The position numbers were made by a program, and so were the translations under genes. Positions 50,492-57,920 of a stretch of 64,000 bases of DNA are shown piece after piece. Numbering within the stretch: the first letter of the stretch is position 1; each line of letters begins with the position of its first letter. The notes under the pieces are model-generated. The model was not told the DNA's origin. It made no database searches and was given only the letters and a program-made list of their open reading frames with translations. Location of the stretch: positions 41,244 through 105,243 of the forward strand of contig JAZDRN010000009.1 of NCBI GenBank assembly GCA_047501485.1, written 5' to 3'. The stretch is from Ancrocorticia sp047501485. Lineage in GTDB: Bacteria; Actinomycetota; Actinomycetes; Actinomycetales; Actinomycetaceae.

Positions 50492-51160
50492 GTGCACTTC
50501 GTCATCATGGGATGCGGTCGGGTCGGCGCCGCCCTCGCAACGAACCTCTCGCAGATCGGCCACTCGGTGGCCGTCATCGACCAGAACCCCGAGTCCTTCC
50601 GCCGTCTGCCCGAGGATTTCTCCGGGCAGAGCGTCACGGGTGTGGGGTTCGATCGCGAGGCGCTCATTCAGGCGGGAATCGAGGACGCCTACGGTTTCGC
50701 CGCCGTCTCCTCGGGCGACAACTCGAACATCATCGCCTCGCGCGTGGTACGCGAGACGTTCGGGGTGACCAACGTGGTCACCCGCATCTATGATCCCGCC
50801 CGGGCGGAGGTCTATGAGCGTCTGGGAATCACGACCGTCCCCACCGTCAAATGGACGGCAGATCAGGTGCTGCGCCACCTCATCCCGCTTGGACCGCACT
50901 ACGAATTCACCGACGAGATAGCCGGCATGAGCCTGGTCTCGGTGGACCTGCACGAGGATTGGCTCGGTCACTCTGTGGCGGACTTGGAATTGGCGACATC
51001 GGCACGCGTAGCCTACGTGACACGGCTCGGCCACGGAATCCTGCCCGAGCCGGATCTCGTCGTACAGGATGGGGACTCCGTGCGCATTCTCGTCCCCACC
51101 GACAAGGCGGGCGCCACCCAGTACGTGCTCATGCATCCGGCGCAGGAGGATGACCTGTGA
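50492..51160 (+). CDS. trkA: TrkA-type potassium uptake regulatory protein (CeoB-like)
   Basis: A 222-aa cytoplasmic RCK protein: an N-terminal nucleotide-binding Rossmann domain with GCGRVGAALA (residues 7-16) and Asp ending strand two (AVIDQN), then a TrkA-C domain (about 140-222). It binds NAD(H)/ATP and gates a potassium transporter. The start is a GTG at 50492. It overlaps the second trkA gene by four bases (GTGA), so the two proteins are probably made together and act as a pair. Confidence 0.92.
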   Translation: MHFVIMGCGRVGAALATNLSQIGHSVAVIDQNPESFRRLPEDFSGQSVTGVGFDREALIQAGIEDAYGFAAVSSGDNSNIIASRVVRETFGVTNVVTRIYDPARAEVYERLGITTVPTVKWTADQVLRHLIPLGPHYEFTDEIAGMSLVSVDLHEDWLGHSVADLELATSARVAYVTRLGHGILPEPDLVVQDGDSVRILVPTDKAGATQYVLMHPAQEDDL

Positions 51161-51831
51161 AAGTCGTTATCGCCGGAGCCGGATCCGTTGGACGCTCCAT
51201 CGCTCGCGAGCTCGCCACATCCCGTCACGACGTCACCATCGTCGATAAGGAGCCGTCCGCCATGAAGGTGGCCTCCGTCTCGGCCGCCGATTGGGTGCTC
51301 GGAGACGCCTGCGAGATCTCCTCGCTGCAACGCTGCGGGACGGACGAGGCCGACGTCGTCGTCGCCGCCACCGGTGACGACAAGGCGAACCTGGTCGTCT
51401 CCCTCCTCGCCAAGACGGAGTTCGGGGTCGAGCGGGTCATCTCACGTATCAACAACCCCAAGAACGAATGGCTCTTCGACGAGTCCTGGGGCGTCGACGT
51501 CGCCGTCTCCACCCCTCGCATCATGACCTCACTGGTCGAGGATGCCGTTGCGGACGGCGATCTCATCACCGTCATGCAATTCCAGCGCTCCGGCGCCAGC
51601 CTGCTGCAGGCCACACTGCCCGAGGATGCTCCTATCGTCGGCATGCCTGTCTCGGAGGTGCTGCTGCCGCCCACGATCGTCATCAACGCCATCGTGCGCG
51701 ACGGCGTTCCCTTCGCCGCCGATCCGGATCTGACCGTCGAATCCGGCGATCAGGTGCTGCTGCTGTGCGCCGAGGGCGCGGAGAACGACCTCGATCTGGT
51801 CAAGGAGTTCTTCAGGCACGCCGAGGAGTAG
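51157..51831 (+). CDS. trkA: TrkA-type potassium uptake regulatory protein (CeoC-like)
   Basis: The second RCK protein, 224 aa, with GAGSVGRSIA (residues 6-15), VTIVDKEP and a C-terminal TrkA-C domain (ITVMQFQRSGASLLQATLPE onward). It starts with GTG overlapping the previous stop. The pair is divergent from the APC-type transporter it may control; no other Trk/Ktr channel subunit is in the window. Confidence 0.92.
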   Translation: MKVVIAGAGSVGRSIARELATSRHDVTIVDKEPSAMKVASVSAADWVLGDACEISSLQRCGTDEADVVVAATGDDKANLVVSLLAKTEFGVERVISRINNPKNEWLFDESWGVDVAVSTPRIMTSLVEDAVADGDLITVMQFQRSGASLLQATLPEDAPIVGMPVSEVLLPPTIVINAIVRDGVPFAADPDLTVESGDQVLLLCAEGAENDLDLVKEFFRHAEE

Positions 51832-51875
51832 ACGACGGCGACCGCAGACAGCACGAGCCGAAACGGCGACACGAT

Positions 51876-52583
51876 TCAGGCTGCGGGCACCGGTGGCAGC
51901 TTGCGTACGATCAGCCACGTCAGCCACGCCGCCAAGGCGAAGAGCAGCGGGCCCATGAGGATACGGGCGACGCCTAGCAATGTGGTGGCGTCCGAGAAGA
52001 AGAGCGGCGCCTGCACCAGGATGCGGAAGGCGAACAGCCCCACCCACAGCCACGTGATGCGGGTGTAGGCGAGCTTCGTGACACGTTGGGCGGGGTCGCT
52101 GCGCCACCCGGTCCCGTCTCCGCGCATGAAGCCGATGAGGACTCCCAGCGCGGGCCAGCGTACAGCGAGTGAGAGCAGTAGGACGCCGAGATAGACGCTA
52201 TTGGTGATGAGACCCATGGCGAAATAGTTGGAGGCCTCTCCAGAACGCCAGGCCCAGATCGCGGACACCGCGATGCCGAGCAGTCCGCCGAGAGCCGGCA
52301 CCACGTCGATACGCTGCATGAGACGCACGAGGATCGCGACCAGGGCGACGGCCAGCGGTGCCAGGACGGAAGCTGCCAGTTGCCCCGTGGCAACGTAGAC
52401 GGCGATGAAGATGAGGCTCGGCAACGCCGTCTCGATGAGGCCGCGTACTCCACCGACAGCCTGCCACACGTCGAAATCCGCAGCCAACACCGAGCGAAGG
52501 CCGCCGTTGCCCTCGGCCGTGGCGTCGGCGGGTTCTCCCCCGGACTCCACGTGCCGGTCCACCTCGTTGGGATCTCGGCGCAT
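51876..52583 (-). CDS. DUF3159 integral membrane protein
   Basis: A 235-aa protein of the actinobacterial DUF3159 family, function unknown. After an N-terminal hydrophilic stretch of about 35 residues come six hydrophobic segments, with GGVRGLIETALPSLIFIAVY near residue 45 and the conserved loop FMRGDGTGWRSDPAQRVTKL near residue 150. GAGGAG precedes the ATG at 52583, which starts three bases after the OB-fold gene. It is the last gene of the DUF3710, OB-fold, DUF3159 operon, the same order as in M. tuberculosis. Confidence 0.9.
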   Translation of the reverse strand: MRRDPNEVDRHVESGGEPADATAEGNGGLRSVLAADFDVWQAVGGVRGLIETALPSLIFIAVYVATGQLAASVLAPLAVALVAILVRLMQRIDVVPALGGLLGIAVSAIWAWRSGEASNYFAMGLITNSVYLGVLLLSLAVRWPALGVLIGFMRGDGTGWRSDPAQRVTKLAYTRITWLWVGLFAFRILVQAPLFFSDATTLLGVARILMGPLLFALAAWLTWLIVRKLPPVPAA

Positions 52584-52585
52584 CT

Positions 52586-52852
52586 CTACTCCTCTCCCCT
52601 CGCGTCCCCGATAACCGTGAACGAGGGATTGTAGACAGTCGGGACTCCTCGTCGGGTGACGAGCGCTCCCTTGACGTGGAGCCGCGTGCCGATCTCGATG
52701 CAGTGCACGTCGGAACGGCCCAAGAAGGTGAGGACCAGGGAGTCCTCGCCCACCCGCAGCATGACATTCAGCGCGGAACTCCTCCCTACCCCCGGGTAGG
52801 TGATAGCCGTGACGACGCCGCGCAGGTTGATGCGGCGCGAACGGCTCCTCAT
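52586..52852 (-). CDS. Small OB-fold nucleic-acid-binding protein
   Basis: An 88-aa protein made mostly of beta strands, consistent with a single OB fold: RINLRGVVTAITYPG, SLVLTFLGRSDVHCIEIGTR and LHVKGALVTRRGVPTVYNPS. It corresponds in place and size to Rv2694c. The role is unknown; family members are assumed to bind nucleic acid. It overlaps the DUF3710 stop by four bases (ATGA). Confidence 0.85.
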   Translation of the reverse strand: MRSRSRRINLRGVVTAITYPGVGRSSALNVMLRVGEDSLVLTFLGRSDVHCIEIGTRLHVKGALVTRRGVPTVYNPSFTVIGDARGEE

Positions 52853-53532
52853 CGGACTTCCGAAATCTCCGGTCCGCGCGCGGGCAGGGAAAGCTTAGGA
52901 GCCTCGGGGCTCTCGCCATCCGTCTTCTGCTTGGGCACCTCGAGGGCAAGTAGATCGCGCGGTGGGTGCGGGCTCTGGCCTCGTACCACCACGACCGAGT
53001 CGAGCACCTCGTGCAGGATCGCGCTGGCGGCCGCATTGTCCGTGGCTCCCTTGCCCGTCACCGTGGCACGCAGCAGCCAGCGAGGCCCATCGATGCCGAC
53101 ATATCGCACGGGGTTGGACTTCGTCTTGTCCTGCGTCGGCATGGTCGCCAGGACCTCCGGGCCGTACTCGCCGTCGACCTGGCGCGAACGCCCACCCTGG
53201 GCCGCGATGGCCGAGATCAGCTCCGCGCGGATATCATCCCATAGGCCCGCGGACTTCGGTGCGGCGAAGGCCTGAAGCTGCAGCGCCGAGTTGTTCTTGA
53301 TATAGACGGCGCCGAGCACGATCTTGCGTCTCTGGTCCACCGAGAACTGGATCGTAGCCCCCTGGATCGTCGGGAGCCACAGGGCGCCCGCGTCCAGCAG
53401 TTCGCCGCGATCGGGATGATCCAGCTCATCCCACGGACCTACACCCGGTGATTCCTCGGACGCTGAGTCCTCGGCGAGGACGTCCTCATCGGTACCGTCC
53501 TCGTTCGCCTTCTTCCGGGAGAAGAATCCCAT
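52849..53532 (-). CDS. DUF3710 family protein
   Basis: A 227-aa actinobacterial protein of unknown function. It starts with MGFFSRKK and an acidic linker (about 10-40), then the conserved core DRGELLDAGALWLPTIQGAT, FAAPKSAGLWDDIRAEL and VGIDGPRWLLRATVTG. There is no membrane segment. I chose the ATG at 53532, where the family normally starts; the extension to 53772 only shadows the DUF4193 gene. First gene of the three-gene operon. Confidence 0.9.
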   Translation of the reverse strand: MGFFSRKKANEDGTDEDVLAEDSASEESPGVGPWDELDHPDRGELLDAGALWLPTIQGATIQFSVDQRRKIVLGAVYIKNNSALQLQAFAAPKSAGLWDDIRAELISAIAAQGGRSRQVDGEYGPEVLATMPTQDKTKSNPVRYVGIDGPRWLLRATVTGKGATDNAAASAILHEVLDSVVVVRGQSPHPPRDLLALEVPKQKTDGESPEAPKLSLPARGPEISEVR

Positions 53533-53620
53533 ATCTTTCGCTTCCTCACAGTTTCCCGCCGTCGGCGGGAGAATTCGTTGACGTCGTACCCCGCTCTTCG
53601 GGGGCACGGCCTGCTGTCTC

Positions 53621-53649
53621 CTAGTAGGCGCGCTTCTAGTAGGCGCACT
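53621..53649. repeat. 14-bp near-tandem repeat at the DUF4193 stop codon
   Basis: CTAGTAGGCGC plus three bases at 53621-53634 and 53636-53649, one mismatch. The second copy is the coding end and stop of the DUF4193 gene; the first is a copy just beyond it. Confidence 0.85.
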
Positions 53650-53935
53650 CCGAGCAGACCGGCAATCCATCTTCCTCGTAGGCAAGCTGGGAACGATGGT
53701 GGACCAGGAAGCACTGCGAGCAGGTGAACTCGTCGTCCTGGGCAGGAACCACGTTGATGGAAAGTTCCACATTCGAGAGGTCCGCGCCGGGAAGCTCGAA
53801 TCCCTCCGCTGCCTCTACCTCGTCCTCGTCAACGGAGCCGGACTGCTGCTCGGAGCGGCGCGCCTTGAGCTGCTCCAGGGAATCCTCCCGCAGCTCTTCG
53901 TCCTGCTTGCGAGGTGCATCGTAATCGGTCGCCAT
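53636..53935 (-). CDS. DUF4193 family zinc-ribbon protein
   Basis: A 99-aa acidic protein (MATDYDAPRK start, DEDEVEAAEGFELPGADLS) with a C-terminal zinc ribbon, CSQC and CSEC about 20 residues apart. It matches the actinobacterial DUF4193 family (Rv2699c), whose function is unknown. GGAGCG precedes the ATG, and TATAGA (minus strand, 53961-53956) is a likely -10. It is divergent from sepH. Confidence 0.92.
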   Translation of the reverse strand: MATDYDAPRKQDEELREDSLEQLKARRSEQQSGSVDEDEVEAAEGFELPGADLSNVELSINVVPAQDDEFTCSQCFLVHHRSQLAYEEDGLPVCSECAY

Positions 53936-54250
53936 GGTAGCTCACGCTCCAGTCGTCTATAGATATTGCGTAGACCCGAACATCGTGACGATGCCAAGGC
54001 CGCGGGCCAGAGCGCCCCGCACAGACAGAACGCTCATTCTGTTCATTTGTTCCCACTCTTGTAGCTCGAGTGCGCCCATAATGTACCAGAGAATGAACGA
54101 ATTTCACAGAACTTTTCCGCCGAGCCACCAAAAACGCCGGCGCAGGAGGGACAGGTAGACTCTTCTTCAGGCGAACACACCCGCCGTGTCTTCGCCTCTC
54201 GGGTGATGATGAGTGGCACCCTTGACATGAACGCCAGATGAAAGGGAGTC
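53936..54250. promoter_or_regulatory. 315-bp divergent promoter region between the DUF4193 gene and sepH
   Basis: It holds the -10-like TATAGA for the DUF4193 gene (53956-53961, minus) and, near sepH, TAGACT (about 54156) as a weak -10. The middle (about 53990-54110) has no gene, hairpin or repeat that I can support. Confidence 0.4.
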
Positions 54251-55321
54251 ATGATCGAACTCGAACTACTCGGGCTCCAACCAGATGGGGAGAACCTGAC
54301 GCTCAACGACGCGGAGGGCAACCGCTATTCCCTCCCCATCACAGATGAGCTACGCGCCGCCCTGCGCCGGGACCTCCATTCGGTGTCCGAGGACGGCGAG
54401 TCCGCGCGGCAAATGAGCCCGCGCGAGATTCAGGCCCTCGTGCGCGAGGGAGCGACCGTCGAGGAGATCTGCGAACTCGCCTCCCTGCCCGCGGCCAGGG
54501 TCTCTGTCCTGGCCCATCCCATCATCGCCGAACGCGACCACATGGTCCGACGCGCCTGCGCCCTGGTGCTGGGCCGTGAAGTCGGCTCGCTCACCCTCGA
54601 AGAGCTCGTCATCTCACGCCTGGCTCACCGCGGCATCGACACCCAGCGCATCGCGTGGGATGCGATCCGTAAGGCGGGAGCCCCCTGGAACCTCACGCTG
54701 ACGTTCTCTGAGGACGATCACGACGTGGTCGCCACATGGATCGTCGATCTGGAGCGCAAGAGTGTCGAGGCGGTCGACGACGCGGCCCGCTCGCTGTCGG
54801 AGAATCAGGTACCCCCGCAGAAGTCGGCCTGGCGGCAGACTCCAGCTCTGCCCGCCCCCAATCCTTCCACAGCTCGCATCGACGACGTGCTCGCTACCCT
54901 CGACTCCCAGCGCGGCAAGCTGCAGCCGATGCCCTCCATCGAGGAACTCGAAGCGATGGAGGAACCCGAGACGTCGGGATCCCACCCCTCCTACGATCCC
55001 GAGCTGGGAACTGCTTCCTCACCGCACGTCCTCCCGCACCACACGCCCGTGTCCGCCTCCTCTCCGGAGCAGGTGGACCACTCCTCGAGCGCCCAGAGTG
55101 CGGACGAGCACTCAGATCGGGATGGTTCCGACGAGCCGCACAATGCTCCGACGCTCTCCCTGGCCAAACCGTTGGCGGAGGACTCCGAACCGGGAAGCGA
55201 TGGGCCGGCCAGCGTGGAGGAGAGTTCGTCGAACCCCGCGGCCGAACGCGGACGCAAGAAGCGGAACAATCGTCCCACCATGCCGTCATGGGACGAGATC
55301 GTCTTCGGCAAGAAGGACTAG
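54251..55321 (+). CDS. sepH: Septation protein SepH
   Basis: Actinobacterial cell-division factor; in Streptomyces, SepH binds FtsZ and stimulates its assembly. The 356-aa protein has the conserved N-terminal DUF3071 domain (about 1-165): IELELLGLQPDGENLTLND, RQMSPREIQALVREGATVEE with an HTH-like segment, and HRGIDTQRIAWDAIRKAGAP. A long Pro/Ser/Glu-rich disordered linker follows (about 190-335), with a basic end (GRKKRNNRP). GAAAGGGAG lies before the ATG at 54251. It is monocistronic. Confidence 0.93.
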   Translation: MIELELLGLQPDGENLTLNDAEGNRYSLPITDELRAALRRDLHSVSEDGESARQMSPREIQALVREGATVEEICELASLPAARVSVLAHPIIAERDHMVRRACALVLGREVGSLTLEELVISRLAHRGIDTQRIAWDAIRKAGAPWNLTLTFSEDDHDVVATWIVDLERKSVEAVDDAARSLSENQVPPQKSAWRQTPALPAPNPSTARIDDVLATLDSQRGKLQPMPSIEELEAMEEPETSGSHPSYDPELGTASSPHVLPHHTPVSASSPEQVDHSSSAQSADEHSDRDGSDEPHNAPTLSLAKPLAEDSEPGSDGPASVEESSSNPAAERGRKKRNNRPTMPSWDEIVFGKKD

Positions 55322-55378
55322 CGCCGGTAGCGAGTGTCGGTAGCGGGTAGCCGGAGCCGGTAGGTCAGTCGACCTCGG

Positions 55379-55417
55379 CTAGTCGGTCGTCTCGGTACAC
55401 CTAGTCGGTCGTCTCGG
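55379..55417. repeat. 17-bp direct repeat at the 3' end of tdk
   Basis: CTAGTCGGTCGTCTCGG at 55379-55395 and 55401-55417. The second copy is the coding end and stop of tdk, the first is an extra copy outside. The adjoining stretch 55325-55365 has four GGTAG words. Confidence 0.95.
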
Positions 55418-56057
55418 GACTCCAGGCGCTACGCAACGGTTCGGGCCCCATTGTCGCCTTCGCGGTGGCGGCCGTCATATGCCGCACATGGTGATAACGG
55501 CACAGCACCTCGTAGCCGACTTCCTGCGAATCCGTGTCCCCTATGACGACCTGTTCGCCCTCGGTCACCATGACGCCGCCGACGGTGCGGGCGTTGTGCG
55601 TGGCCCGTTTGCCGCACCAGCACAGAGCGCGAACCTGTAGCACCTCGACCCGGTCGGCGAGCTCGATCATGCGCGCCGAACCCGGGAAGAGCCTCGTCAG
55701 GAAGTCCGAGGTGATCCCGAAGCCGTAGACGTCGATGCCGATCTCGTCGACTATGCGAGCCAGCTGCTCCACCTGTTCGGCGGTGTAGAACTGCACCTCG
55801 TCGCAGATGAGGAAATCGACCCTGTAGCCCAGGGTGAGATCGTGCACCACGGTCTTCCAGAAGTCGGTGTCCGCCTCGACGTCACGGGCGGCCTCTTTCA
55901 GGCCGATGCGCGAGGAGAGGACTCCGGATCCTTCGCGGTCACCGCGCGTGAAGATGAGTCCGCGCTGGCCCTGCTGCTGATAGTTGTAGGCCGTTTGCAA
56001 AGCCAACGTGGACTTTCCGCAGTTCATCGTTCCCGAGTAGAAGACCAGCTCTGCCAT
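55401..56057 (-). CDS. tdk: Thymidine kinase (type II)
   Basis: Salvages thymidine by ATP-dependent phosphorylation. The 218-aa protein has the P-loop SGTMNCGKSTLA (about 8-19), Walker B-like ICDEVQF near residue 90, and zinc ligands in CWCGKRA and CRYHHVRH. The ATG at 56057 overlaps the preceding gene's stop and has GGAGG seven bases upstream; a GTG just before it is less well placed. The last codons are duplicated downstream as a direct repeat. Confidence 0.95.
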   Translation of the reverse strand: MAELVFYSGTMNCGKSTLALQTAYNYQQQGQRGLIFTRGDREGSGVLSSRIGLKEAARDVEADTDFWKTVVHDLTLGYRVDFLICDEVQFYTAEQVEQLARIVDEIGIDVYGFGITSDFLTRLFPGSARMIELADRVEVLQVRALCWCGKRATHNARTVGGVMVTEGEQVVIGDTDSQEVGYEVLCRYHHVRHMTAATAKATMGPEPLRSAWSPETTD

Positions 56058-57205
56058 CACACGACCTCCGCGATGAGCGGGACGAGCATCTCCTGTGCTG
56101 TCAGCGATCCGTGCACGCCGCGCATGAAGGACTGTCGCGGCTCACGCAGCCGGGAGTCGATGAGCGAGAGGGTACCGGTCTGGAAGACGAGCACGTCTCC
56201 CATGACGTCTAGCGCTTTATCACCCAGTGTGCCGAAGAGCCCGCTTGAGGCAGCCTCTGCCTTGGTCAGGACCCAGGAATCCTCGCCGAGGATGCCTCTC
56301 CACCGCTCTGCCACCTCGTTCGGGCTATCGGTGTAGAGGTGGATGCCGCGCTCTTCTCCGGAGACCAGTCCCACGTCGCGGACGAGTTCCGGATTCTCGG
56401 CGATGTCCAGTCTCCGCGTGACATCGACCATGCCGTGATCGGCTGTCAGGACGATGAGGGTCCCGCGTGGCACCGATCTCGCGAGGCGGCCCAGCGCCGC
56501 GTCCAGCACCTCGAGTTCATTCACCCACTCCTCCGAGAGCCACCCTCGTGAGTGGCCCGCGTGATCGATCTCGCCCCAGTACAGGTAGACCGCGCTCGCT
56601 CCACCGCGCAGTTCCCGCGCCGCGGCCGCGATCCGGCCGTCGACACTATCGGCGGGCGCGGCGGCGGCGCCGCGCAGCGCGCACAGGGTCAGGCCGGAAC
56701 CCACATAGGAGTGTGGCTGGACCAGACGGCAGGCACCTGCCCGCTCGCCGAGCTGTTCGAAGAGCGTCGGCGCCGTCTGCCACCGCACCGGCTCCAGCGC
56801 AGGATCCTCCCATTTGATCAGCGAGAAGTTCTCACCGGAGGCAGGCGAACGCAGGGAATAGCTCATCATCGCGGTACGCCCCGGAAGCTCTCCCGTCCCG
56901 ACGGCGGTGACGGCGGCCGCCGTCGTCGACGGTGCGACCGTTGTCAGATGCTCCAGGTGGGTCCACGAACGCAGGGTCGATGCATGCCCGGATCTGGCTT
57001 CCAGATTGAGGACTCCCAAACCGTCGACGAGGATGAAGCACACCTTCTCCGCCTCGGGCAGGCCGAGCAGCTCCCGGTCATGTGCCGAGGTGGTGCCGTT
57101 CGAGGCCGTGGCAAGGCCTACGGCGTCGAGGGCCGCCGAAAGGCTGGCACGGGTGCTGCGCCGCGTGGGGGCGAGGAAATCGGCCGGAAGGGCGCTCGTA
57201 CTCAT
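56057..57205 (-). CDS. Alkaline-phosphatase-superfamily nucleotide pyrophosphatase/phosphodiesterase
   Basis: A 382-aa metal-dependent hydrolase. It has FILVDGLGVLNL near residue 56 (first metal Asp), the nucleophile Thr in TTVAPSTTAAAVTA near 93, WGEIDHAGHSRG near 210 and LTADHGMVD near 255, the arrangement of the NPP/phosphodiesterase branch. There is no signal peptide, so it acts in the cytoplasm. AGGAGG precedes the ATG at 57205. It overlaps tdk and starts 11 bases after the DUF5998-like gene, suggesting one operon. Confidence 0.87.
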   Translation of the reverse strand: MSTSALPADFLAPTRRSTRASLSAALDAVGLATASNGTTSAHDRELLGLPEAEKVCFILVDGLGVLNLEARSGHASTLRSWTHLEHLTTVAPSTTAAAVTAVGTGELPGRTAMMSYSLRSPASGENFSLIKWEDPALEPVRWQTAPTLFEQLGERAGACRLVQPHSYVGSGLTLCALRGAAAAPADSVDGRIAAAARELRGGASAVYLYWGEIDHAGHSRGWLSEEWVNELEVLDAALGRLARSVPRGTLIVLTADHGMVDVTRRLDIAENPELVRDVGLVSGEERGIHLYTDSPNEVAERWRGILGEDSWVLTKAEAASSGLFGTLGDKALDVMGDVLVFQTGTLSLIDSRLREPRQSFMRGVHGSLTAQEMLVPLIAEVV

Positions 57206-57216
57206 GCGGGCTCCTC

Positions 57217-57786
57217 CTAGACGGCTCGCGCCGCGAGGATCGCGGACAGCTCGTCGATGAAACGCAGTCCCTTGCGGAAAGTGGATTCGTCGAGGGTGTG
57301 ATCCAGGACGATCTCCCCGTCTTCACCGGTGATGACGGCCATATACCCATGGTCCGCGTCGCAGTTGGGGTTGTCGCAGGATGCCGGTCGGATATCGTGC
57401 TGCCACCCAGCGCCCCAGCGCAGCCTCATGTGAACGGAAGCCAACGCGCCCGCCTCCGGTCCATCGGCGACGCGGCGCCGGATGATCTGGAAATCCCTGA
57501 TCCGGTCGAGATTCACGAATTGTGTGGTGGTGATGAATTCGCCGGCCTGGCTGAACTCATAGGAGACGTCCGAGACCACGACGAGCAAGCGATTGCCCGT
57601 CACCGCGAAAGCCGCGATCGAATCGTAGACGGAGTCCTGGTCGAAGACAGTTTCCGGGCGCACGAAGAAGCTCTGAACGCTCCCGCCCTCCCCCAGCGCG
57701 ACCATGACATCGCCGAGAATCGGAGAGTCCCTGGAAACCTGGGACGTCAATTCTGCCAAGAATTCATCTCTGCGCTCAGTCAACAC
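57217..57786 (-). CDS. DUF5998-like actinobacterial conserved protein
   Basis: A 189-aa soluble protein of unknown function that I place with the DUF5998 group from its position and features: an SFFVRPETVFDQDSVYDSIA core, a CDNPNCDADHGY zinc-like segment near residue 136 and FRKGLRFIDELSA at the end. The start is a GTG at 57786. It heads the operon with the phosphodiesterase and tdk and is divergent from parC. Confidence 0.75.
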   Translation of the reverse strand: MLTERRDEFLAELTSQVSRDSPILGDVMVALGEGGSVQSFFVRPETVFDQDSVYDSIAAFAVTGNRLLVVVSDVSYEFSQAGEFITTTQFVNLDRIRDFQIIRRRVADGPEAGALASVHMRLRWGAGWQHDIRPASCDNPNCDADHGYMAVITGEDGEIVLDHTLDESTFRKGLRFIDELSAILAARAV

Positions 57787-57884
57787 CGCATGATTCTCTC
57801 ACTTCAGCCATCCTCGCGCACCTCGAGTCACACCCGCGCCGGCGCGGTCGTCACCAAAATCACGGGACATGGCCGTTATCCTCT

Positions 57885-57913
57885 TTGGCCCGGGCGCCGC
57901 TAACCGGGATACT
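57885..57913 (+). promoter_or_regulatory. Leaderless promoter of parC
   Basis: TTGGCC (57885-57890), a spacer of exactly 17 nt and GATACT (57908-57913). The predicted start site falls at 57920-57921, the A of the parC ATG, and no Shine-Dalgarno is present. The transcript is therefore probably leaderless. Confidence 0.6.
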
Positions 57914-57920
57914 TGACTGC

